Below, one piece after another: positions 1-4,747 of a stretch of DNA of 7,115 bases (positions within the stretch are counted from its first letter, which is position 1; each line of letters starts with the position of its first letter). A program made the position numbers and the translations under genes. The DNA is from Bacillota bacterium (lineage in GTDB: Bacteria > Bacillota_A > Clostridia > Acetivibrionales > DUMB01), in assembly GCA_023621975.1 (NCBI GenBank), contig JAMOAC010000163.1, forward strand, positions 1 through 7,115. Direction: 5' to 3'. The notes beneath the pieces were generated by a model. It searched no databases and had not been told where the DNA came from. It saw only the letters and a program-made list of their open reading frames with translations.

Positions 1-2
1 AT

Positions 3-593
3 CTGTCAAAATATGCAGTAGGCTATAACAAGGTAAGTTTTAATGATGTAGCGGATGGAGCATGGTATTCTAAAGCTGTTAACTTTATAGCTGCAAGAGG
101 CATTACATTAGGTACCGGCAACGGCAATTTCAGTCCTGATGAAAAGTTGACCAGGGGCCAGCTCTTGACAATGATTATGAGAGCATATGGTATAGAACCT
201 GATGAAAATCCGGCAGATAACTTTGCAGATGCAGGCGATAAATACTATACGGGATATTTGGCAGCTGCAAAGAGGCTTGGCATAGCTAAGGGAATCGGTG
301 ACAACATGTTTGCACCGGATAAAGAAATTACGAGAGAGGATATGTGCACGCTTCTGTATAATACATTGAAGCTGGTAGGTGAATTACCTGATAGTAAATC
401 AGGAAAGAGTCTAAGTGAATTCAGTGACGCATATGAGATTGATGACTGGGCAATTCCTGCTATGTCAATACTTGTTGAGTCCGGAATAATAAACGGAGAT
501 CTCAACAAACTTTCACCAAAGGATACTGCTACTAGAGCCCAAATGGCGCAGGTACTGTATAACTTGATAACCAGCAGTTTTAACCAGTATTAA
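3..593 (+). CDS. S-layer homology (SLH) domain protein, C-terminal fragment
   Basis: The frame is open from the left edge, so the N-terminus lies outside the window; 196 residues are visible. They form three consecutive SLH repeats, at about residues 11-63, 73-126 and 137-192 of the fragment. Each has the F-x-D-(V/A) opening, an internal 'AxxRGI/LGI/SGI' helix segment, and a TRxx motif: TRGQ at 50-53, TRED at 110-113 and TRAQ at 177-180. SLH triplets bind pyruvylated secondary cell-wall polymer and hold proteins on the surface of Gram-positive cells. A C-terminal triplet is a common arrangement in which the unseen N-terminal part carries the enzymatic, binding or structural function, so the actual role cannot be read here. 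An ATG at 147 falls inside the first repeat and is not a credible start. A terminator follows about 115 bases downstream, so this is the last gene of its transcript. Confidence 0.93.
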   Translation: MSKYAVGYNKVSFNDVADGAWYSKAVNFIAARGITLGTGNGNFSPDEKLTRGQLLTMIMRAYGIEPDENPADNFADAGDKYYTGYLAAAKRLGIAKGIGDNMFAPDKEITREDMCTLLYNTLKLVGELPDSKSGKSLSEFSDAYEIDDWAIPAMSILVESGIINGDLNKLSPKDTATRAQMAQVLYNLITSSFNQY

Positions 594-627
594 TTGCCAT
601 TAAATCCAGTATTAATTACCATTAAAT
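584..627 (+). repeat. 22-bp tandem duplication across the SLH gene stop codon
   Basis: Two adjacent 22-bp copies (584-605 and 606-627) both begin CCAGTATTAATT and end CCATTAAAT, with one mismatch (G or A before CCATT). The first copy contains the last two codons and the TAA stop of the SLH gene at 591-593; the second is wholly non-coding. This looks like a recent local duplication of the gene's 3' end. Confidence 0.85.
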
Positions 628-650
628 ATTATTATATTGTTAAATTTCGA

Positions 651-690
651 AGTAAAAAGAGTTAAAAAGAGTTAAAAATTAAAAAGATTT
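651..690 (+). repeat. A-rich 10-bp repeat with phased A-tracts
   Basis: Three A5 tracts start at 654, 664 and 674, exactly 10 bp apart, inside a repeating AGTTAAAAAG-like unit; a fourth A5 tract at 681 is out of phase. A-tracts phased with the helical repeat are known to curve DNA. The segment lies between the SLH stop codon and its terminator, so a role beyond an A/T-rich 3' untranslated region is uncertain. Confidence 0.5.
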
Positions 691-706
691 AAATGAGTTT
701 AGTTAG

Positions 707-742
707 AACCCAAAACCGTCTAAATGGTTTTGGGTTTTTTTT
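707..742 (+). terminator. Intrinsic terminator of the SLH gene
   Basis: An 11-bp perfect stem (AACCCAAAACC at 707-717 pairing with GGTTTTGGGTT at 726-736) encloses an 8-base loop, and the T-run extends to 742. This is a textbook Rho-independent terminator on the plus strand. It separates the SLH transcript from the dinB promoter that starts about 40 bases later. Confidence 0.93.
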
Positions 743-779
743 AACACGAGGCATACACACAAAAATATCATATTTTTCC

Positions 780-809
780 TTTACAAAAACACCTGTTCGG
801 GGTTATAAT
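780..809 (+). promoter_or_regulatory. SigA-type promoter of dinB
   Basis: A perfect -10 hexamer TATAAT lies at 804-809, and a -35 match TTTACA (5 of 6 against TTGACA) lies at 780-785, with an 18-bp spacer. Predicted transcription start is about 815-817, giving a leader of roughly 30 bases to the ATG at 847. LexA-like sites lie in the spacer and over the start point. Confidence 0.75.
786..799 (+). promoter_or_regulatory. Upstream, weaker LexA-like half-matched site
   Basis: The sequence AAAAC-ACCT-GTTCG keeps a perfect right half-site (GTTCG) and the four-base spacer, but the left half has lost its first two bases relative to CGAAC. It sits between the -35 and -10 elements, exactly 32 bp (about three helical turns) upstream of the better site at 818. 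The two sites face each other as GTTCGG-N16-CCGAAC around the -10 hexamer. Confidence 0.45.
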
Positions 810-817
810 ATTAATAC

Positions 818-831
818 CGAACACCAGTTCT
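818..831 (+). promoter_or_regulatory. LexA/SOS box at the dinB transcription start
   Basis: The sequence CGAAC-ACCA-GTTCT contains an exact GAAC-N4-GTTC core, the inverted repeat bound by LexA in Bacillus and Clostridia (fuller consensus CGAAC-N4-GTTCG; only the last base differs). It begins 9 bases after the -10 hexamer and so covers the predicted start of transcription, where LexA would block RNA polymerase. Location and match strongly suggest SOS control of the polymerase gene. Confidence 0.75.
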
Positions 832-846
832 GTCAGAGGTGAAAAA

Positions 847-2091
847 ATGGACCGCGTAATATTGCACAGCGACCTGAACAGCTTTTATGCCTCTGTTGAG
901 TGTTTGTATAACCCTGCAATAAGGGATAAACCGGTAGCTGTGGCAGGCTCAGTTGAGCGCAGGCACGGTATTATTCTTACGGCAAACATAATAGCAAAGA
1001 AGGGCTACGGGATAAAAGTAGGTGAAGCCATATGGCAGGCAAAACAGAAATGCCCGGATTTGATAGTTGTGCCGCCGAACTACAGCCGTTACATCCGGTT
1101 CAGCAAGGAGGCCAGGGAAATTTACAAGACGTATACCGACCTTATAGAAAGCTTCGGCATTGATGAGGCATGGCTGGATGTGACTGAGTCCACAAAACTG
1201 TTTGGCACGGGCCAGAAGATAGCGGACGAAATACGCTTCAGGATCAGGGAGGAATTGGGCATAACTGCCAGTATAGGAGTGTCCTACAATAAAATATTCG
1301 CCAAGCTGGGCAGTGACATGAAAAAGCCTGATGCCACAACGGTTATAACCCGCGAAAACTACAAGGACCTGGTGTGGAAACTGCCGGTGTCCGACCTTTT
1401 ATATGTCGGCAGGGCGACCTTCAGAAAGCTTGCGAAGGTAGGAATTTTGACAATAGGCGATCTTGCCAACAGCCCTTTGAGTTTTCTTAAAAGGCTGCTC
1501 GGCAAATGGGGCGAATACCTCTGGATATTTGCAAACGGTTATGATACGTCACCGGTGGTAAAGCTGGATGACACGGGCGTTATCAAGGGTATAGGCAACA
1601 GCACAACGACACCCCGGGACCTTGAAACGGACAAAGATGTAAAGCTTGTGCTTTATGTCCTGGCGGAGTCGGTGGCAGAGCGTTTACGAAGGCACAATTT
1701 TAAATGCAGGACCGTACAGGTATATATTCGGGATAATGAGCTTAAAAGTATAGAAAGACAGGCGAAGTTAAAGGATTATAGTTTTGTATCCCGCGAATTG
1801 GCGGAAAAAGCATTCAGTATTTTCAAGGACAACTGGACATGGGAGAGGCCAATACGTAGCATCGGCCTGAGGGCTACGGATCTTGTAACGGCAGATACTT
1901 ATATGCAGCTTAGCCTGTTTGATGACGAAAACAAAAAGCTGAAGCTGGAGAAACTTGAGAGCAGCATTGATGATATAAGGAGGCGTTTTGGTCATTACTC
2001 GGTCCAGCGGGCCTTTTTATTAACCGACAGCAGGCTGAACAGCAACCCGATTGAAGAAAACGTAATATTTCCTGTGTCGTATTTCAGATAG
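847..2091 (+). CDS. dinB: Y-family translesion DNA polymerase (DinB / Pol IV type)
   Basis: This 414-residue protein is a Y-family polymerase, which copies past damaged template bases with low fidelity and no proofreading. The catalytic metal ligands are visible as D9 in the opening HSDLNSFYASVE motif and D106-E107 in the SFGIDEAWLD motif. Y14 occupies the steric-gate position that excludes ribonucleotides. The SIGVSYNKIFAKLGSDMKKP palm/thumb motif is at 142-161, and a helix-hairpin-helix-like thumb segment (YVGRATFRKLAKVGI) lies around 186-200. The little-finger domain covers roughly 245-350. A near-perfect beta-clamp-binding motif, QLSLF, is at 354-358, so it should be recruited by the DNA sliding clamp; a tail of about 55 residues follows, as in many clostridial homologues. 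The ATG start is supported by AGAGGTG at 835-841, five bases upstream. Two LexA-like sites overlap its promoter. It is followed by a small unknown gene and a SRAP gene on the same strand, which fits a lesion-tolerance role. Confidence 0.92.
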   Translation: MDRVILHSDLNSFYASVECLYNPAIRDKPVAVAGSVERRHGIILTANIIAKKGYGIKVGEAIWQAKQKCPDLIVVPPNYSRYIRFSKEAREIYKTYTDLIESFGIDEAWLDVTESTKLFGTGQKIADEIRFRIREELGITASIGVSYNKIFAKLGSDMKKPDATTVITRENYKDLVWKLPVSDLLYVGRATFRKLAKVGILTIGDLANSPLSFLKRLLGKWGEYLWIFANGYDTSPVVKLDDTGVIKGIGNSTTTPRDLETDKDVKLVLYVLAESVAERLRRHNFKCRTVQVYIRDNELKSIERQAKLKDYSFVSRELAEKAFSIFKDNWTWERPIRSIGLRATDLVTADTYMQLSLFDDENKKLKLEKLESSIDDIRRRFGHYSVQRAFLLTDSRLNSNPIEENVIFPVSYFR

Positions 2092-2095
2092 CTAT

Positions 2096-2131
2096 AGACT
2101 TCATGTATTCTGCAGACTTTACGTATTCTGC
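2096..2131 (+). repeat. 18-bp tandem duplication just after dinB
   Basis: Copies at 2096-2113 and 2114-2131 both read AGACTTyAyGTATTCTGC and differ at two bases. The pair starts four bases after the dinB stop codon. No clear terminator hairpin is visible between dinB and the next gene, so read-through into the 78-residue gene is possible. Confidence 0.75.
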
Positions 2132-2159
2132 GTTTTTTGGGTATTTGAAAGATCTTAAT

Positions 2160-2188
2160 TTGAAAAAATTTTAACTGGTTTATATATA
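2160..2188 (+). promoter_or_regulatory. Possible promoter of the 78-residue small gene
   Basis: TTGAAA at 2160-2165 is followed after 17 bp by TATATA at 2183-2188 (TATAAA at 2185-2190 is an alternative). The region is very A/T-rich, so chance matches are easy. If real, the start of transcription would lie only about 12-15 bases before the GTG start codon at 2209, inside or next to the ribosome site, which weakens the case. Confidence 0.3.
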
Positions 2189-2208
2189 AACGGGGAAGGT
2201 GAAAGGGT

Positions 2209-2445
2209 GTGCGGAAGGTTTACGTTGATACTACCGCATATTTTACCAAAGAAGGAGAAATCTTTCCCATTAAATTTGTGTGGGAGGACGGAAGGAAATA
2301 TACGATTGACAGGGTATTGGACAAACGGAAGGCAGCCAGCCTTAAAGCGGGCGGGCAGGGCATACGCTATACGTGCAGGGTGCAAGGAAAAGAGATTTAT
2401 ATGTTTTTGGAGGATGGAAACAGGTGGTTTATCGAGAGTAAATAG
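2209..2445 (+). CDS. Small conserved-type protein of unknown function (78 aa), between dinB and SRAP
   Basis: The product is 78 residues, starts with GTG and has AAGGTG at 2196-2201, seven bases upstream. It looks like a compact all-beta fold. It opens with an RKVYVDTTAYF strand and continues through FVWEDGRKYTIDRVLD (about 23-38), KAASLKAGGQGIRYTCRV (41-58), then EIYMFLEDGNRWFIE to the end. I recall this pattern (W-x-DGR-x-Y-x-I-x-x-VLD, then AGGxGIRYT) as a widespread uncharacterised Firmicutes family, but I cannot name it with certainty. There is no signal peptide, membrane segment or catalytic motif, so it is probably cytosolic. The 'W-x-GR-x-Y-x-hydrophobic-VLD' layout resembles small proteins found beside ImuB/DinB polymerases in actinobacteria (DUF6504); that link is from memory and unverified. 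Its place between a translesion polymerase and SRAP suggests a DNA-damage role by association only. An overlapping frame starting at GTG 2207 was rejected. Confidence 0.8.
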   Translation: MRKVYVDTTAYFTKEGEIFPIKFVWEDGRKYTIDRVLDKRKAASLKAGGQGIRYTCRVQGKEIYMFLEDGNRWFIESK

Positions 2446-2460
2446 TTGAATACCGGGAAA

Positions 2461-2641
2461 TGATTATGTGCCATGAGAAATGATTATATGCCATAAGAAA
2501 TGATTATATGCTATGAGAAATAATTGTGTGCCATGAGAAATAATTATTGTGCTATGGGAAATAATTATGTGCTGCGAGAAGTAATTATGTATTACGGAAA
2601 TAATTATGTGTCACGGAAAATGATTACGTAACAGGAATAAA
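2461..2641 (+). repeat. Degenerate 20-bp tandem array (about nine units)
   Basis: Units start at 2461, 2481, 2501, 2521, 2541, 2562, 2582, 2601 and 2621. The best unit reads TGATTATGTGCCATGAGAAA; later copies drift to TAATTATGTG and TGATTACGTA. Lengths are 19-21 bp with no unique spacers, so this is not a CRISPR array. It starts about 15 bases after the small gene's stop codon and fills most of the 292-base gap before the SRAP gene. Every frame is interrupted, and no protein-coding use is apparent. Confidence 0.85.
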
Positions 2642-2681
2642 ATTGTGCACTGAAGGTTGGTGATGTGGGCAAAATAAATTG

Positions 2682-2690
2682 TGGTATACT
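2682..2690 (+). promoter_or_regulatory. Extended -10 promoter of the SRAP gene
   Basis: TG-G-TATACT at 2682-2690 is an extended -10 element (TGnTATAAT with one mismatch), which can work without a good -35; no convincing -35 is present at the right distance. Transcription would start near 2697, giving a leader of about 40 bases. I found no GAAC-N4-GTTC LexA core in this region, unlike at dinB. Confidence 0.45.
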
Positions 2691-2700
2691 ATTAGGGGCA

Positions 2701-2739
2701 GGTGATGTCAAAAGTCAAGGGTGGGTGATGTCAGAAGAT
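2701..2739 (+). repeat. 23-bp period duplication carrying the SRAP ribosome site
   Basis: GGTGATGTCA occurs at 2701-2710 and again at 2724-2733, each followed by a related AAAGTC/GAAGAT stretch; a partial third GGTGATGTG is at 2660-2668. The second copy's GGGTGGGTGAT is the only plausible Shine-Dalgarno for the SRAP start at 2738. The ribosome site thus appears to be part of a local duplication. Confidence 0.55.
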
Positions 2740-3358
2740 GTGTGGCAGATATCTGTTTTCAACGGATGATGATTACGAGGAACTGGAAAAAATGGTTGAT
2801 ATGGTTTCGAGGAATTATAGAGAATCCGGCGTGGCAAAGGGAGAAATTTTTCCTACAAACAATATACCGGTTATTTATTCCCACAACGGCAAAAAAGTAT
2901 TAAGTGCCGCAAGATGGGGATTTCCCAGCTACAAGGGCAGCGGGGTCATAATCAACGCCAGGGCGGAAACGGTTCACGAAAAGCCGATGTTCAGGAATGC
3001 ATTTATCTCAAACCGGTGTATTGTTCCGGCAAATGGATATTTTGAGTGGCTTACCCATGAGGATAAGACTAAAACCAAATATCTTATCAGTGTAAAAGGA
3101 AAGAGGCTGTTTTTTATGGCAGGGCTGTATGGCATGTTTGTCGATAAAGACCGCAATCCTTATGCCGCTGTTACCATAATTACAACCGAAGCAAGCCATG
3201 ACATTTCATTTATTCACGACCGGATGCCTGTGATATTGCCGGACGATGCAATAAGCTCATGGCTGGATAAAAACACGGACATTGATTTGTTAAGAAGTAT
3301 GCTGGCACCTTTTTCATCTGCTCTTTCCGTTACTGGCGGCGGCATTTTCACAAGTTAA
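2738..3358 (+). CDS. yedK: SRAP-family protein (YedK/HMCES type), abasic-site DNA-protein crosslinker
   Basis: The protein has 206 residues, close to the usual bacterial SRAP length. SRAP proteins bind abasic sites in single-stranded DNA and form a thiazolidine crosslink through the N-terminal cysteine, shielding the lesion from strand breakage. The full active-site set is visible: C2 in MCGRY, N73 in the INARAET motif (71-78), E103 in the NGYFEW motif (99-104) and H160 in the HDRMP motif (160-164). C2 must become the N-terminal residue after Met removal, which fixes the start at ATG 2738. The ribosome site is weak-looking and distant (GGTGGGTGAT, about 8-10 bases upstream). Older annotation calls the family 'SOS response-associated peptidase'; the domain also self-processes or reverses its crosslink. 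Its position downstream of dinB supports a shared damage-tolerance role. No LexA site is seen directly upstream, so any SOS control would have to come through read-through or indirectly. Confidence 0.93.
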   Translation: MCGRYLFSTDDDYEELEKMVDMVSRNYRESGVAKGEIFPTNNIPVIYSHNGKKVLSAARWGFPSYKGSGVIINARAETVHEKPMFRNAFISNRCIVPANGYFEWLTHEDKTKTKYLISVKGKRLFFMAGLYGMFVDKDRNPYAAVTIITTEASHDISFIHDRMPVILPDDAISSWLDKNTDIDLLRSMLAPFSSALSVTGGGIFTS

Positions 3359-3360
3359 CC

Positions 3361-3375
3361 TGCAATATTATTGCA
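3361..3375. repeat. Short perfect inverted repeat after the SRAP gene
   Basis: TGCAATA-T-TATTGCA is a 7-bp perfect palindrome starting two bases after the SRAP stop codon. It could form a small hairpin at the 3' end of the transcript, but no T-run follows, so it is not a convincing intrinsic terminator. Confidence 0.35.
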
Positions 3376-3387
3376 TGTTAATTATGC

Positions 3388-3568
3388 GATAAGATAATTA
3401 CTACATGATAAGATAATTACTACACGGTAAGATAATCACAACAAGATAATCACGTTCGATCACGACACAAGACAAACATATTTAACATAACACATTTAAC
3501 ATAACACAAGCTAAACCCATTCAGCTACAACACAACATAATCACGTTAGCCGCATAATCACATTGGCC
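3388..3568 (+). repeat. Cluster of short tandem repeats downstream of the SRAP gene
   Basis: Three different small arrays occur in series. A 19-bp unit, GATAAGATAATTACTACAy, lies at 3388-3406 and 3407-3425, with a decayed third copy after it (AAGATAATCAC, then AGATAATCACG). An exact 14-bp duplication, TTTAACATAACACA, is at 3481-3494 and 3495-3508. A 16-bp unit, CATAATCACrTTrGCC, is at 3536-3551 and 3553-3568 with two mismatches. No open frame of useful length crosses this stretch, and I see no RNA gene in it. Confidence 0.75.
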
Positions 3569-3608
3569 ACAATAGAACATAAATCACATATTATTAAGAT
3601 ACTTCCTA

Positions 3609-3637
3609 TTGAAAATATGGCGCAGATAGCGTATAAT
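3609..3637 (+). promoter_or_regulatory. Strong SigA-type promoter of the ABC exporter operon
   Basis: TTGAAA (3609-3614), a 17-bp spacer and a perfect TATAAT (3632-3637) make a near-consensus promoter. Predicted transcription start is about 3643-3646, leaving a leader of roughly 215 bases before the ATPase start codon. A perfect palindrome lies directly at the start point. Confidence 0.82.
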
Positions 3638-3646
3638 TTATATTAA

Positions 3647-3662
3647 TTGACCATGTGGTCAA
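3647..3662. promoter_or_regulatory. Palindromic operator, probably for the TetR-family regulator
   Basis: TTGACCA-TG-TGGTCAA is a perfect inverted repeat with 7-bp arms. It begins nine bases after the -10 hexamer and so covers the predicted start of transcription, the classic position for a repressor. Its size and GACC/GGTC arms resemble TetR-family operators. The only DNA-binding regulator seen in the window is the TetR-family gene at the end of this locus, so it is the natural candidate ligand; that assignment is inference. Confidence 0.7.
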
Positions 3663-3705
3663 CATATACAAACAATTAATCTGAAAGCTGCTATATTGCA
3701 TTTAA

Positions 3706-3835
3706 TACAAAGCAGCTAATACAAAGCGGCTAGTACAAAGCAACTGGTACATAGTGGCAAGTACAAAGCAGCTATTACAAAGCAGCTAAGCTGATACAAA
3801 GTAGCTAATAAAAAGAAGTTGATATAAGCAGTTAA
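3706..3835 (+). repeat. 14-bp tandem array in the ABC operon leader
   Basis: Units start at 3706, 3720, 3734, 3748, 3762, 3776, 3795, 3809 and 3823. The consensus is TACAAAGCAGCTAA; the phase is an exact 14 bp for six units, with a 5-bp insertion after the sixth and decay in the last two. It lies wholly between the operator and the ribosome site. An upstream AGCTGC (3686-3691) can pair with GCAGCT of the first unit, so some secondary structure is possible. Confidence 0.88.
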
Positions 3836-3859
3836 TACAAACATTGGGAGGTAATTGGT

Positions 3860-4747
3860 GTGAGTGTCATCGAAATCACCAATCTGACAAAGTATTATGG
3901 AAAGACCAGGGGAATTGAAAAGGTGAACCTTCAGGTTGAGGAAGGGGAGATTTTTGGATTCATAGGCCCGAACGGAGCGGGGAAATCCACGACCATTCGA
4001 ACTTTGCTGGCTTTTATCTATCCTACGTCCGGAAATGCAAAGATTTTCGGCATGGATTGTTTCAAGGACAGCGCCAGAATAAAAAAGGATATCGGATATA
4101 TTCCTTCTGAGGTAAATTATTACGAAGACATGAAGGTAAAGGACCTTCTGAATTATTCAGCAAAATTTTACAGGAAGGATTGCAGCAGAAGAATAGCCGA
4201 GTTAGGCGAAGTATTTGAATTGGATATGGATAAAAGAATTGATACGCTTTCCTACGGGAATAAAAAGAAAGTGGCAATAATTCAGGCACTGCTCCACGAA
4301 CCAAAACTGCTTATACTGGATGAGCCTACGGGTGGGCTCGACCCACTCATGCAAAACAGGTTCTTTGATATTCTCAGGGCGGAAAATAAAAAAGGTACCA
4401 CTATTTTCTTTTCGTCCCATATACTCAGCGAGGTCCAGAAGCTATGCGACAGAGTTGCCATTATCAAGGACGGTAGAATACTGAAAGTGGAGGAAATTGA
4501 GAAGCTGCGTTCAAATAAATATAAGAAAGTCAAGGTGGAATTCAAAAACGAAGGCTTCATAGAAGATTTCAACCTCCCAAATATCGTAAACCTCAGTGTG
4601 AAAAACAGGCAGGTTGAGTTCCTGTATGGAGGGCAGATTAGTGAACTGATACGGAGGCTTTCACAGTATGAGATAGAAAATCTGTGGATAGAAGAACCGT
4701 CTCTCGAAGAAATTTTCATGCATTATTACAAGAAGGAGGCCAAATAG
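3860..4747 (+). CDS. ABC exporter ATP-binding protein
   Basis: This 295-residue ATPase powers the membrane partner encoded next to it. The Walker A motif GPNGAGKST is at 36-44, the signature LSYGN at 130-134 (instead of LSGGQ), Walker B LLILDEP at 150-156, the D-loop GLD at 159-161 and the switch histidine H187 in SSH. The Q-loop position carries serine (S83 in GYIPSEV) rather than glutamine, a variant I associate with a subgroup of ABC-2 exporter ATPases. Residues after about 215 form a C-terminal extension common to drug/antibiotic-type exporter ATPases. The start is GTG, backed by GGGAGGT at 3846-3852, seven bases upstream. The gene ends one base before the permease ATG, and the permease's AAGGAGG lies within its last codons, so the two are translationally linked. 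The substrate cannot be read from sequence; peptide, lipid or drug export are all possible. Confidence 0.92.
   Translation: MSVIEITNLTKYYGKTRGIEKVNLQVEEGEIFGFIGPNGAGKSTTIRTLLAFIYPTSGNAKIFGMDCFKDSARIKKDIGYIPSEVNYYEDMKVKDLLNYSAKFYRKDCSRRIAELGEVFELDMDKRIDTLSYGNKKKVAIIQALLHEPKLLILDEPTGGLDPLMQNRFFDILRAENKKGTTIFFSSHILSEVQKLCDRVAIIKDGRILKVEEIEKLRSNKYKKVKVEFKNEGFIEDFNLPNIVNLSVKNRQVEFLYGGQISELIRRLSQYEIENLWIEEPSLEEIFMHYYKKEAK

Noticed and set aside
147..149. ATG 147 as the start of a short SLH protein
   Set aside because: The frame is open to the left edge and the first SLH repeat begins well upstream of this ATG, so it is an internal methionine position.
2207..2449. Overlapping GTG-start frame whose first residues read MCGRFT, the SRAP N-terminal signature
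   Set aside because: The match stops after six residues; the rest (LILPHILPKKEK...) has none of the SRAP motifs. The codons for RKVYV in the adjacent frame naturally give CGRFT when shifted, and the 2209 frame has a coherent conserved-looking protein with a better-placed ribosome site. A relic of a second SRAP start is unlikely.
2461..2641. Possible CRISPR array
   Set aside because: The repeats are contiguous with no unique spacers of constant length, and no cas genes are present.
2721..2903. 60-codon plus-strand frame overlapping the SRAP start
   Set aside because: It is a shifted reading of the SRAP gene rich in Trp and Arg, and the SRAP frame has all catalytic residues.
3361..3375. Terminator of the SRAP gene
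   Set aside because: The palindrome is only 7 bp, A/T-rich, and is not followed by a T-run.
3359..3859. Riboswitch or other structured RNA in the 500-base gap before the ABC operon
   Set aside because: The gap is explained by short tandem repeats, a promoter and an operator; I see no recognisable riboswitch core, T-box motif or anti-terminator/terminator pair.
4282..4719. 145-codon minus-strand frame inside the ATPase gene
   Set aside because: It is antisense to a clear ABC ATPase, has a Ser/Phe-rich low-complexity composition typical of an antisense shadow, and no domain.
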